Origin: Trichobilharzia szidati
Taxonomy: Eukaryota; Platyhelminthes; Trematoda; Strigeidida; Schistosomatidae
Reading direction: 5' to 3'
DNA length: 64,000 nt
NCBI GenBank assembly: GCA_944472155.2
Contig: OX235273.1
Coordinates: 81,028,793-81,092,792 of the forward strand
Of the stretch, positions 1 to 10,439 are shown piece after piece; positions within the stretch are counted from its first letter, which is position 1, and each line of letters starts with the position of its first letter. Made by a program: the position numbers and the translations under genes. The notes beneath the pieces are model-generated. The model saw nothing but the letters and a program-made list of their open reading frames with translations. It did not search any database and was not told where the DNA came from.

Positions 1-175
1 AGCAAACCCACAAAACAACTTCTCAGTTATCTACACAATACCTGGGAATCTTGCCAAAAGAGTACGAATTAAACTTCTTCAAACTGCAGAAGCAATGGCA
101 ATTCACATATTGAATCCTGAGCTCAGCATACAAAAGAAGTTTGTTCAGTCACTAAATCTACAATGGTCCTGATCT
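1..175 (+). pseudogene. Penelope-like element, C-terminal tail fragment
   Basis: Reading the plus strand gives a run containing RIKLLQTAEAMAIHI and SIQKKFVQSLNLQWS before a stop near base 174. This matches the C-terminal end of the PLE protein seen elsewhere in the window (the 9.6-10.4 kb copy has LLQTAEAMGIHL and KKFVQPLSLPW). In intact PLEs this segment lies after the GIY-YIG endonuclease. The upstream part is outside the window, so nothing can be said about the reverse transcriptase. The downstream AT-rich stretch to about 417 is probably its 3' UTR. Confidence 0.7.
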
Positions 176-417
176 ATCTCAACACCAAATACGTAATTTT
201 GTCTTACCTCTTTCTTCTTTGTTTGTCTGTTTCTTAATTGCATTATTTTCTACCCCCACCCTCTATTAAATCTCTACCCTCATGACGACTGTTGCTAACT
301 CCATTTTCGTTTATTTTTAAGTGAATTCTACTCAGATTACTTACTTGACTCTCATTCATTTTTCATTTAATCCTAGCAATTAGATTACGTCACCCAACCT
401 ACTTTTGTAACTTTATT

Positions 418-710
418 TTCGGGCTTACGACTGACCTCCTGTAGGACTGTATTGGATATTTTTCTTTGCACGCTAGTCAGTAACTAGTGTAATGTGTCTA
501 GTCCTATCTTTGGTGCAGACTGAATTCTATCAGTCAGTCAGGTTTGCAATGTGGCCACCATGCTAGGTGGCTCGCCATTATGGTGCACTGTGAACTGTTG
601 GTATTAGATGGTTGGAGGCAATCGGCAGGAAGCCTTACTTGACCTAGTTTTCTTGCTAGTTGGCACTTATCAGCGAGGCGCATCTGCAACTTTGAAGGAA
701 CTGATGTCTC
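418..710 (-). repeat. SINE-C monomer (tRNA-derived, hammerhead relic)
   Basis: Minus-strand copy of the family best seen at 5.9-6.5 kb and 39.9-40.45 kb. It includes the block GCACCATAATGGCGAGCC, the block ending in CCAACCATCTAATACC, and on the far side the ribozyme-like region. On the minus strand CTGATAA (667-673) is followed by GTGC, a 6-nt loop, GCAA, then GAAA (649-652) and GTC (641-643). This is the window's least rearranged version of the SINE-C hammerhead core, although G8 is changed to A. Confidence 0.7.
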
Positions 711-780
711 GTAAAGGTAATAAATTTCTCTGTTAGACTGACAAGTTTCCATGACCACTTTATACACATATTATTCAACT

Positions 781-1690
781 CACGCTTCGTCCTATGTTAT
801 TCTCATCAGCTAGGTTTAGCGGCATCTTAAGCAGTGATAGCGTTCTAAAATCAAAACTGAACAAAGCCCCTGTATACTTCAAACTTGAAAACGTTACCTA
901 CTAGGCAGTAAATACTTTTTTATGCAGTTCGTATCACTTACAAAAGAGCCTTTACTAAGATTTCTCATCTCTTCTAGGTAACTAACTATTATGCCATCAA
1001 GTGCTAAGATGACGAATATTTTTTTTGGTTAAAGAATCAACTAATTAATTAATGCGGTTTGTATACCTCACGGATAACACCTGGTCAATGAGAAATAGCT
1101 GATAGGTCATTAAGAGAATATACACTATTCACTGGAATATGCATTGATTAGCTATATGAAATAATTATACATGGTCGATTTAGTAGAAAAAAACACAACA
1201 AAACAAAAAACAGAACAGACCACATAACATTAATACAAACTCATCTAATGTAATTAGGGCATTTTATTTCAGACTAACCGGTAGATAATCAACCGATATT
1301 ATTAGTCTATCAGTAACAGCCAAAGGTGAAAAGATTCAGAATTTTGTTTTTCTTTTCTTTGTTTTATACCGGTTTATTAATAACTTCCTTCCATTTATAA
1401 AAATAATGTTGTTATATGAAATAATTCATTAAAAATCCATTATATTGATTTTAACTAAATTAAGAATTAATTTTAATTAAGAATAATCAATCATTCAGTT
1501 GACTTGATATGAATATATGAATGAAAATGTTTAATTGAACGTGTTAAACTTTTATTTACATGAAACGAATCCCTTTTCTCAGTTGTGTGTAAACAGGGAT
1601 GATTGAAGGATGAAGTTGAAATCTGGGTTGTGGAGAAATTCAAGCTGACATTCTCCAGATTACTAGCCTGGAGAGAGACCTACTGAGCTA
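781..1690. other. No gene recognised
   Basis: AT-rich sequence with short homopolymer runs and no long reading frame. I see no SINE, LINE or LTR signature. It may contain very old repeat debris. Confidence 0.5.
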
Positions 1691-1699
1691 TTTATTCTT

Positions 1700-3260
1700 A
1701 TTATTATTGTTCCCCTGGGTTCCATGTGGAACATATGGCTTCAAAAACACATTTCCACTTCCTTCTATTTTCTGTCATCCTCTTCAGCTGGATCCACGTT
1801 GACCATAATCTCTCATCTCTTCTTCCAACTCACACGACCCCCTCCATGTCACACTAACACAAAAGACCCACCTGTCGCTTCCAGTTCACCTTCCACTCAA
1901 CCAATGCCGTGCATTCCGTGCGATGTCATTCGATGGCCTCCTCAACGTACGTCTGATCCATCTCCATTATCTCCTACATATTTTTTGAGTAACACACTCT
2001 TGGATGGTTTGTTCCCAGCTAGCCAGAGTTTCTTGTTGCTAATTCTTTGTGACCGGCCTGGCAACCATCTGATCTTCAGCCTGGAGCCAGCCAGTGAAGG
2101 TGGCAGCTGTTGACTAAAGTCTGTAACTTGTTAAGAATCCTTTTTGTGACGTGCCAAGTTTCTCCTTCTATAAAGAACTGACTTCCCATTTGTGTTGAAA
2201 ATAAGAATCTTGTTCCTTATGCTGAGTTAGTGCAGAAGATTTTCAAACTGGTTTCAGAATGATGAAGCCGTATCTTGCCTTTCCGATTCTCGCTGCCTTT
2301 GACATCCTCGTTCGTTCCGCTGGCCTGTGGTTGAAACAATGCTGCCTAGATAAGGGAAGGCATAAAGTGATCTCTTTCAAATTTTCCCCATTGATGGTGA
2401 TTGGTGCTGGCTGTTGTTGAAATTGGTAAGTTATCTTCATCACTTATGTCTTATTGATGTACACTTGAAATCCCGTCTTCGCTGCACTGCTTCTTCTGAC
2501 AACTTGTTGGTTTTCGCCTGCAATTCTTCCAGTCTGTGTGAAATTAGACATAAATCATCCACACGTGAAATCCAGATCTTCTAGAGTGTTCTAATCGGTC
2601 CAGCGTATTCCTGTTTCCTCGCTCCCATCGCACAGACTGACGCATAATCCAGTATACGACAACTAAGAATGTCATCGGTGATAACAGACAGCCAGCACTA
2701 TCTTACTCCTGTATTCACTACACTTCACGCCTCACTGAGTTTTCCATTGTGGAACACTTGACACGTTGCACTGTCATATGGCCAACTGTTGAATGAGTTT
2801 GATAAAGATTTGGACACTGCATGCCGTATTGTTGAAGTGGTTTCCAAATTACTTCTCGGTCAACGCTGTCTGTCGAAGGCGTTTCCAAAGTCGAGTAAGG
2901 TGAGGCGGAGAGAGGTTTGACTACCATTCTATGTTTTGTTCGATGATTGTAATGCGTAGAGTAGCTATTGATCAGCACACGATTTGCCTTTTCTGAATCC
3001 ACACTGTTCCGGTAGGTGGTGGAGTTCTGTATCCAGTGCATCTTTTATTCTCTCCAGAATGATGCGACTCAGTATTTTACTTGGCATGGGTGAACAAGAA
3101 CATCATTCCACGTCAGTTCTTGCAGATTGAGGCGTAAGTCGCCCCCCCCCTTTGGTAGCTTGATAGTCTTCCTTCCAATCGGTAGGTACATTGCCTTTCT
3201 TCCAAACCATTTGCCCTAATGATGTGAGCAGCTGAGCTCTATGAGTCATCTACTAACTAG
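1700..3260 (-). pseudogene. RTE-clade retrotransposon, 3' half, degenerate
   Basis: Minus-strand RTE relic. Its 3' end is at the left, where a TTATTATTATT run precedes the reverse complement of the conserved terminal coding block (GAAGCC-TATGTTCCA in diverged form). Going rightwards the minus strand shows the C-terminal LYG.ETW/IRWP region, the diverged FADD box around 2553-2573, then TDSVDREVIWKPLQQYG (minus-strand frame 2718-3041) and finally the PSKILSRIILERIKDALDTEL region near 3060. It is 5' truncated in the RT domain, with many stops and frameshifts. It is a clear relative of the full-length copy at 28-31.3 kb. Confidence 0.85.
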
Positions 3261-3540
3261 GTCGTTATTTCACAGCATCTCTAGAAATATTCTCCACTAG
3301 GAATGACCTGCACACATGACAGGTTGATAATAAATGAAATAAAATGTAAATTATGTCGGATGAATCTGTATCCAAGTAACTTAGTGTATCCTTACCTTAT
3401 CGTTATATGACAATCAGCCGAAAGAAAAACAATTACGCGAAGATGCGTCAGACTTATTTATCCAAGTGGTATTATGATAAATTAATGATTGAGAGAAAAA
3501 TGCCTAACATACAGTATAAGTATACATAGGAATCTGAACT

Positions 3541-4733
3541 AATAATAATAATTTGCTTTATTCCAGAAACAGTACTAGTGGTACAGTGTGGAATTTTCAG
3601 CACATATCTACAATATTTGCATCTAATTTTATCCAACATTTAGAAGAAGTATTTCAAAAAATATATATAAAGACACCAACAGCAAAAAAACAGGAAAAAC
3701 ACAAAATGATTTTTTAAAAATGCGAAAAAATATCAAAAAGTAGAAAGGAAAATAAACAGCATATAATAATAACTCAATACTGGGTAGTGGAAGCTATGAT
3801 ATGATTATGCATGGTGACAGTAAAGCTACAGTCATACAAGAAGTTATGAAATGATATTTAAGAAAGTTTATTGCCAAGTTGATCAGATAATTTGGTTGAA
3901 ACAACTCTAAACAATTAAAAAAATATAATTTCAGGGTTTTTTTATCAGGTCTAATGCAGTGTTTGTAGTGGTAGTGTGAGTAATCCTGCATAATACAAAA
4001 TTTTTAAGATGGTGACAATAGCGTTCACAACCAATGATTGTCAGTTAATATTGCAGAAAAAAATATAAAATAAGAAAAAACAACCACAAAACTAATAATT
4101 ACATGATGATTAGTGACAGGACAATTTTGTACTACTCATAGAGCTAATATAGCCGGAACCAGTAGATACACAAAAGAAGGAATACCATAAAGTACAAAAG
4201 TAAGCCAATGTTAATAATTTAGGTGGCTAAGTATGTTTAAGAAGGAGTTCATTATAGAATACAAAATAAGAGAGAAATAAAAGAGCCTAAAATTATGTTA
4301 TTAACAACAAAGCAAGTCATAGGTTTCGCGCTTAACGTTGTCTCTGTCAATTAGAACACGGGTCAAGTATGGTATCGTTGAGTTCCTGTACTTGGTTGTA
4401 CGAGCATAAATTATTTTATACTGATTTCTGGTTTTACTTGATGAGATACAAGGCGAGAGTTGGGAATAGAGGGGGTGTTGGGGGTCTGAGAGTATGGTTT
4501 TTGACCATTTTTCACATGGATTCAGATACCTTTCAACTTGTGTTGTGACGAGCTGGCTGAGATTTACACCACTAGTCCTACTAACTACCTTCAACATCCT
4601 TCTCAGGATGATGTAGTCCTTTTTCAGTAGCCCAGGAAAGATTAACGCGGAGCAGTAAAGTAGAATAGGTAAGATACAAGAGTTGACAAATTGTGAAAGT
4701 AGAGGTTGGGTGATTCCAGATTGTCTAACTAGA
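3541..4733 (-). pseudogene. CR1/SR1-like LINE, 3' end (copy a)
   Basis: 5'-truncated non-LTR element. The 3' tail is at 3541 (AATAATAATAATTTGCTTTATTCC, reverse complement of GGAATAAAGCAAATTATT). The open part of the minus strand (4301-4597) encodes the RT C-terminal region: LKVVSRTSGVNLSQLV, ILSDPQHPLYSQLSPCIS, IIYARTTKYRNSTIPYL, ending DLLCC. A roughly 760-nt 3' UTR follows. The truncation point is near 4733, at the residues RQSGITQP. The same subfamily recurs at 55.4-56.6 kb. Assignment to the CR1/SR1 group rests on the KYLG-LSWSSHI style RT end seen in the longer copies. Confidence 0.8.
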
Positions 4734-4974
4734 TACTATCGGAAAAAGTGTGCGAAAATTATGCATTGAAGACCCTGGTTTGAATGTTATCCTAGAAAGA
4801 TATCCACATATTGACTTCTAAAGTTACAGTTTGTTGTATTACTTCAACCAAGGTTTGACTCCTCTCCTACTGAAAGTCTTCTGAATATGTTTTTGGTAAC
4901 ACAGTAATAATGTTCGGACTATATCTAACACGTGTTCTATGCAAGTTTTTTACTGGATAACCAATCCAATTCAT

Positions 4975-5125
4975 CATTGGTATTAGGTCGTTGGATGCAA
5001 TGATCAGAGAACCCTGGACCTAGGTTTTGCAAATATCAGCACTTTCTTGAAAAGTGTATCTTCAATCTCCGTGAAATCGATGCTCTCTCAGGCATTCGAC
5101 CCAGAGATATTACTACTGAGCTATT
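4975..5125 (-). repeat. SINE-C, strongly diverged copy
   Basis: Minus-strand remnants of SINE-C: TTGGTATTAGGTCGTTGGATG, GACCTAGGTTTTG and CTACTGAGCTATTC appear in the right order and orientation, but most of the unit is mutated. It is probably an old insertion. Confidence 0.5.
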
Positions 5126-5911
5126 CAGTTTCCAGAGTAGGTATAAAATAAGGCAGTTGCTTTAACCAACTCATTGATAAGAAGAATCAAGTCAGTTCAT
5201 TTAACTGCGAAGTAACCGAAGTCTCTTAGAACAAAATTCAAAGTCTTCAGAAAGAGGACAGCGGTATTCCCATGTATTCATCCAGTGAATTTTAAACGTC
5301 ACTGTCTATCTTTCATTAACTCGATTATATTGTGTCTTTCGTCCTCCGCCTTCCTTTACGTAAGTTTCATACCTTGATTTCCTCTTTTTCTATCTCTCTC
5401 TTGTCTAATTAATTTGATATATTTGTGTTATGTAAAATTTATAACTCTTATCAATCAATATACAGTCAAGCCTATTCCTTTCTGCTCTACTGCAGGGTGA
5501 TTGAATTAAATGTCATCTGTTAGTTCAGTGAACAAGACAATAACCATCCACTGGAGTTAATGATAATCTACCACAGATATTTAGACCATGTCTCTTTCAC
5601 AGTATACGTAGTTGAGAGAAAATATCGCAAGGTGAAATTCCATTGAAATCATTTTTTGTTTAAATAACAATTTTAAGGCCAAGTTTGTAGAAATTTCTGA
5701 CTAGCTTTATAAAATAGATTACGTCACTAATTGACTTCACTGAGAACTACTGAGAAATGAAGAATATTGAAAAGAAATACTCATTCTCTAGTTAGGAGTT
5801 TTTCATTGCTATATATATATATATCTTCATACCTGCTCAGAAGTCATTCTATGACCGCCAGTTTAACAGGCAACCACGTTACTATTTCGCCATTCAGTGG
5901 AAATCCAATAC
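5126..5911. other. No gene; short (AT)n at 5811-5824
   Basis: AT-rich sequence without a supported gene. A short TATATATATATATA microsatellite lies at about 5811-5824. Confidence 0.5.
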
Positions 5912-5926
5912 ATTAACAGTGTAGAT

Positions 5927-6501
5927 GATACTAGATGGTTAGAGGCGATCGGCAGGAAGCCTTGCTTCGTGCTACCTGGCACTCACCAGTCAGAAAGGCG
6001 TATCTGCAACCTTGAAGGAACTCATGTCCATCCTGAGATTCGAACCCGCGTCACCCAGTGAGTACTGCAGTCAGAGTTGTTATCACTGAGCTATTCGGGC
6101 TTGCGGTTGACCTCCTGACACATCACACTAGTTACTAGTGTCCAATCAAAGTATCCAATACAGTCCTACAAGAGGTCAATCGCGAGCCTGAATAGCTCAG
6201 TGGTAACGTCTCTGATTGCAGTACTCAGTGGTTGACGCGGGTTTGAATCTTAGAAGGGACATGAGTTCCTTCAAGGTGATTGCGGATACGCCTTTCTGAC
6301 TGGTGAGTGCCAGCTAGCACGAGACCTAGGTGAAGCAAGGCTTCCCGGTGATTGCTTCCAACCATCTAATATCATCAAATCAATGTGCACCGTGATGGCG
6401 GGCTACCTAGTGGCATGGTGGTCACATTGCGAACCTGACTGACAGAATTCAGTCTGCACCAAACAGAGGACTTGACACATCACAGTAGTTACTGGCGTCC
6501 A
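5927..6501. mobile_element. SINE-C inverted dimer with target duplication
   Basis: Left arm (about 5927-6117) is SINE-C in minus orientation. The right arm (about 6118-6501) is plus and contains the tail of one unit, a unit-to-unit junction (TCGCGAGCCTGAATAGCTCA) and then a nearly complete unit. The tRNA-like head has an A box (TAGCTCAGTGG, near 6191) and a B box (GGGTTTGAATC). The dimer is flanked by ATTAACAGTGTAGAT (5912-5926) and ATTAACAGTGTGGAT (6502-6516), a 15-nt duplication with one mismatch. This supports one insertion event for the whole inverted structure. Confidence 0.8.
6290..6341 (+). ncRNA. Hammerhead-like fold in SINE-C
   Basis: GCCTTTCT (6290-6297) faces AGCAAGGC (6334-6341) as stem I with one mismatch. 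The core CTGGTGA (6300-6306) precedes stem II GTGC/GCAC (6307-6310 with 6317-6320). GAGA (6321-6324) sits where GAAA is expected, and ACCTAGGT forms the palindromic stem III. Core changes (A6 to G, GAAA to GAGA, cleavage-site H17 = G) suggest this copy no longer cleaves. Confidence 0.5.
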
Positions 6502-6617
6502 ATTAACAGTGTGGATTTTCAAGTATTGGTTTTGTAGGGATTTTCTTTGTTTGATTGCATGGAGGATTTCATCATGAACTGACATCAGTTAAAGAACCAT
6601 TGGAAAACCTGCAAGGA

Positions 6618-6667
6618 GTACTGGACAGCTGTTTCATCAGCCTAGTTTTGGGACTCTTCAGCAGTAC
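6618..6667 (-). ncRNA. Hammerhead ribozyme, SINE-B left arm
   Basis: On the minus strand: GTACTG (stem I, 6667-6662), CTGAAGA (6661-6655), a short stem II beginning GTCC, GAAA (6635-6632), CAGCTG as a minimal stem III, GTC (cleavage triplet, 6626-6624), then CAGTAC (6623-6618) closing stem I with six perfect pairs. All invariant core positions of a hammerhead (CUGANGA, GAAA, NUH) are present. Stem II is weak in this copy because of an extra CTG before GAT-GAAA. Confidence 0.7.
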
Positions 6668-7125
6668 GCACCCACCGACAGGGTTAGAACCCAGGACCTT
6701 CTGGTTACAAGGCGAGCTAGCTCATAGACCATTGAGCCACTGGGACCCGATCCAATGGTCCTTCAATTCTAACTTCTGCCAATTCAAGACATAGTGCGAC
6801 CATTTCGCAATGTCTTCTTCGATGAGTTACTGCCTCATCTTCAACCTGCTGCACCCTACTGGTCACGGCTCACTAGTGACTGGTCCTATTCAGGCAGTTA
6901 ACCTGGGGTTCTAGTGCGAAGTCGTGACCAGTAGGGTACAGCAGGTTGAAGATGAGGCAGTAACTCATCGAAGAAGACATTGAGAATTGGTCGCGCTATG
7001 TCTTGAATTGACAGAAGTAAGAATTCAAGGACCATTGGATCGGCGAGTCCCAGTGGTTCAATGGTCTACGAGCTAGCTCGCCTTGTAAGCAGAAGGTCCT
7101 GGTTTCTAACCCTGTCGGTGGGTGC

Positions 7126-7175
7126 GTACTGCTGAAGAGTCCCAAAACTAGGCTGATGAAACAGCTGTCCAGTAC
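7126..7175 (+). ncRNA. Hammerhead ribozyme, SINE-B right arm
   Basis: GTACTG (7126-7131), CTGAAGA (7132-7138), stem II region, GAAA (7158-7161), a two-pair stem III (AC/GT around AGCT), GTC (7167-7169) with predicted cleavage after 7169, then CAGTAC (7170-7175), a perfect six-pair partner of the first strand. Sm-alpha repeats of schistosomes are known to encode active hammerheads with the same order of elements. Stem II can form three pairs (GTC with GAT), so activity may be lower than in Sm-alpha itself. Confidence 0.72.
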
Positions 7176-7256
7176 TCCTTGCAGGTTTTCCAATGGTTCT
7201 TTAACTGATGTCAGCTCAAGATGAAATCCTCTATGCAATCTAACAGTGTGGACTTT

Positions 7257-7930
7257 GAAAAGAAAAACTGCGAATTATTGACTGTTTTGCTAGAAATAAA
7301 CTGATGATGGAGCAAACTATTACACTTTGAGCAGTCTGAAAGCCTTCATTTTAGATATGTAGGATACAAAATTATCTGACATTTAAGTCAAATATATATA
7401 TTGACTTTTATACAATAGAGACGTTTTTTTGTGGACTTACTGACTGACTAACGAAAATTCATTAATTGTTCGGTTGCCTTTGTATTATTATTCTTAACCA
7501 TATGGTTTTGTCATCTGATGAATATTACATAGTTATATTGTATTGATTATACATCTGTCGTTTATAATTAAAACCTTTGTGATAATTGTATGTTCTTACA
7601 CTGATCAATATGAGCTCTCCATAGACAATCAGTGAACACCTAAAGGGTAAAGTCAGTGTAAAACTTGATCGCTTCTTCCTGTCTACCACCTAATGAAACA
7701 CAAGCCCTATGTTGTACAAAAAAATCAGTCATTAGGGTCGCAGATCATTTTAAAGTGACAGTCTCATCTTTTACAGTTCAAAGCAATCCATGCTGATTTG
7801 TGGAGAATATATACAAGTCTGACTGAACATATTTTAATTGTAAATAATAATAGGTCGCTTCATTCACTAATTTCTGTTTACCTTCAAATCCAACTTGATT
7901 TAACCAGAAAGAAAGTCTAACCACATAAAA
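7257..7930. other. No gene recognised
   Basis: AT-rich sequence between the SINE-B dimer and the next RTE relic. I see no coding or repeat signature that I can name. Confidence 0.5.
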
Positions 7931-7937
7931 GTTATTA

Positions 7938-8710
7938 TTATTATTAATATTACTGTTTCCTTTAATTCCTAGAGGAACATAGAGCTTCAGCCGTGCGTAT
8001 CCATTGCGTTCGGTTCTCTGCTAGAGTCTTCATCTGGCTCCAAGTCTGTCCACACGTTTTCATATCCTCCTCACATCACCTCCTCCAAGTCACCCTCACC
8101 CTCACACTGACGACCAACTCGCCGCTTCCCTTTCAGTCGAGTTCCACTCGAGCAATGGCTTGTCTAGTGATGTCACTCACTTGATGCATTGTTTCCTCAG
8201 AGTATGGCCAGCCAATCCATCTCCATTTATTCCTGCCTATTTCTTTCACAATCGGTTCCTTCTGGGTTGGTTCGCTTATTCCCAGAGATCTCTGTTGCTG
8301 ATCTTTTCTGGCCGGCCATCTGGTCTTGAGTAGTATTGAGTGAAGACAACTGTTAATGAAGTTCTGTAGTTTGTTTGAGATGCTCTTCATGACGCGCAGT
8401 GCAAGTCTCTGATCCGTATAGTGAGTTGCACTGACTGACTTCACATTGGAGTTGAAAATCCGGATTTTATCTTCGTTTTCATGCTGAGTGTTGTTGGTCT
8501 CCACACAGACTTGAGAGTAGTGAAAGCTTGCGTTGATTTTCCGATTCTTGCTTTGATATCCTCGTCAGTCCTGTCCGCCTGTAGTTGAAACGATGCTTCC
8601 CAGGTGGGTAGGTAGGTAAAAGAGGTTGCTTCTTTCAGATTTATCCCTTTTATGCTGATTGTTGTCTGTTGTTGTTGTTGTTCTTGTCCACATAACAGTT
8701 GCTGAATATT
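7938..8710 (-). pseudogene. RTE-clade relic, C-terminal part (subfamily 2)
   Basis: Minus-strand copy with tail TTATTATTATTAATATTA at 7938 and the terminal block TTTCCTTTAATTCCTAGAGG. The translated minus strand (8133-8504) shows DKIRIFNSNVKSV, LALRVMKSISNKLQNFINS, TRWPARKDQQQRSL and KWRWIGWPYSEETMHQV, the finger-like C-terminal region of RTE reverse transcriptases. It ends near 8710 in a CAA/GTT-rich stretch. This subfamily ends in GGAACATAG-type rather than GGAACCCAAGG-type sequence and is shared with the copies at 11.7, 12.8 and 63.4 kb. Confidence 0.8.
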
Positions 8711-8924
8711 ATTTTTGGTTTACCTATTAACACGATCAAAAAGTAAGAAATGTGGGAAATAAATGCAACTGCATTACCCTGTGCATTATTTTCCCTGTTA
8801 GAATGACTATTAGAAAAAACAAACCGTGCCTTTTCCTCTTTCCTGGCTTTTGTACTTTAAGGAAAATTTACTATCAGCCTTGAACCACCGTGTCAAGTTG
8901 TTTATTTTTTTAGGCTCTCGTTGC

Positions 8925-9095
8925 ACTTGGTCTGCTATTTGATCCCCAACCGACGCACTCCTAAACCTCATTTAGCAGGTAGTAATCCTGGCTAAGAGGG
9001 AAGGTTGGGCGTGAGGCTAGTAAAAACAAAAATGACACCACCGCTACTAAGACTTCTAGGCTCAAGCTTGAAACCCTGTGTTCCAGATTAAACGC
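8925..9095 (+). repeat. SINE-A, diverged copy
   Basis: The tail of a tRNA-like head (GATCCCCAACCGACGCACTCC) is followed by the SINE-A body (CTAAGAGGGAAGGTTGGGCG, GAGGCTAG) and the terminal block (CAAGCTTGAAACCCTGTG). The first half of the tRNA head is unrecognisable. Confidence 0.65.
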
Positions 9096-9326
9096 AATGG
9101 AATGAAATTTAAAATATAACTTATTCTACTGTATCACCCACCATGTTTAATTAAATTCCCCCCCCCCAGTTCACACTTTTGGTGTTCTGAGTTCTCACCT
9201 TATTGAATTGCGTCTTCTGATTATTACGAAGTCGCCAACTTACTTTTGAATTCTTCCTTTCTCAGACTCCGCACAATTCATCCTGTTATCTTCAACAAAT
9301 TCCATATTATGAGAAACAGAAAGATT

Positions 9327-10410
9327 GAGCGAAGAAATATTTACTTTTCAATTAGATCCTCATCTCTGGCTCTACTCTAATATATAGTTTATAGTATTTT
9401 TATTACAATACACAACAGTTTACCAAACAAGTGGCTATATGTTTGTCAACAATAATTAGTCAGTGTCAAAATGTCAATCGGTTGATAATTAATACACACA
9501 TTTAAAAGGTAGAAATGGTTAGAATAAATTAATTTTACAAGGATAACACGTAATTAAAGATGAAGTGGTCAGAAGAAATAATTTAGACAATTATGATTTC
9601 TATAATTTTAAAGGTTTAGGGGGAGGGGGGCGAGGTAGTCCGGTTTATACATTAATAACGGTGGCCACGGTAAGGAAAGTGGCTGTACAAATTTCTTCTG
9701 AGCACATAGGCTTAGCTTCTTCAGGTGGATTCCCATTGCTTCAGCTGTCTGTAGAAGACGAACTATTAGAGCAAAATTAAGGTTAGTAGGAATGCGATAG
9801 ATAATTTTAAATGCAGTATTAACGTCAATCTTATGCTCACTATCTACAAGGTGTGCTACAATATAGCTACGAATAGATCTTTTTTGTCCCTTACTTAACC
9901 ATGTTGGATGATGTTCGGAAATACGATGATGAACCTGCCTAATTGTACTTCCGATGTAGCTGGCTCCGCAGCTGCAGTCAAATGGTAGATACACATAGAA
10001 GAGGCAAATTTATCCTCATTTCTCGAAAGTAGAATAGGGGTGGTTGTGAAGAGACAACGTACCTCTGCTACATAATAATCTCTTTTAATTGCATTCTTCA
10101 GGTGCAATGTTATTATTTCGCTGATGTTGTCACCGAGGAACTGCAATTTTATGAACATTGGCTTTTTCGAAACTGTAGCAATACTGACTCTCTTTGGTGC
10201 TGAATTCACATTTTTCTCAATGAATTTATCTGGATAACCATTTTTTTCTAAGTAATTCTCTAATAATCTTAAGCTCCTCATTGAGGCAGTCGTCTGAACA
10301 GATTAACCTAGCCCTTTGAACCAGACACTTTACCAGATTACGTTTATATTTCAAAGGTACAAAACTCAAAAAATGAGTGTACTGACCTGTTGTTTTAGGT
10401 TTCCTAATGG
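9327..10410 (-). pseudogene. Penelope-like element, GIY-YIG half, with 3' hammerhead relic
   Basis: The minus strand carries (in overlapping frames 9608-9994 and 9895-10281) the segment GYPDKFIEKNVNSAPKRV, KPMFIKLQFLGDNISEI, a CSCGASYIGSTIRQV zinc/GIY-YIG region and HKIDVNTAFKIIYRIP, ending KKFVQPLSLPWPP. This is the PLE linker plus endonuclease. One frameshift separates the two frames and the RT domain is missing. About 280 nt past the stop (9327-9372, minus) GAGC and TTC-GCTC flank a mutated CUGAUGA-like core and GAAA, matching the intact hammerhead at 46,301-46,339 in arrangement. Confidence 0.8.
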
Positions 10411-10439
10411 GTTTTTGACATTGTAATATAACTTATCAA

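Larger units (their letters stand above)
6520..7240. mobile_element. SINE-B (Sm-alpha-like) inverted dimer with target duplication
   Basis: Left arm 6520-6867 is SINE-B minus and right arm 6868-7240 is SINE-B plus, joined head to head with both 3' ends facing outwards. Each arm has a tRNA-like head (A box like TGGTTCAATGG, B box like GGTTCGAACC) and a hammerhead core. TAACAGTGTGGA occurs on both sides (6504 and 7241); extended to 16 nt the copies have one mismatch. In unit order, the left arm ends (plus sense) at ATACTTGAA and the right arm begins at GCTCACTAG, which lie only about a dozen bases apart in a head-to-tail array. A twin-priming joint on a tandem transcript would look like this. 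Confidence 0.85.

Noticed and set aside
3541..3552. Array of short repeats that might be a CRISPR or satellite
   Set aside because: The ATT/TAA runs throughout the window are LINE 3' tails; there are no regularly spaced spacers, and the organism is a eukaryote.
8133..8504. Possible independent small gene on the minus strand
   Set aside because: The residues are the RTE C-terminal domain (KWRWIGWPYSEE), part of the pseudogene listed there.
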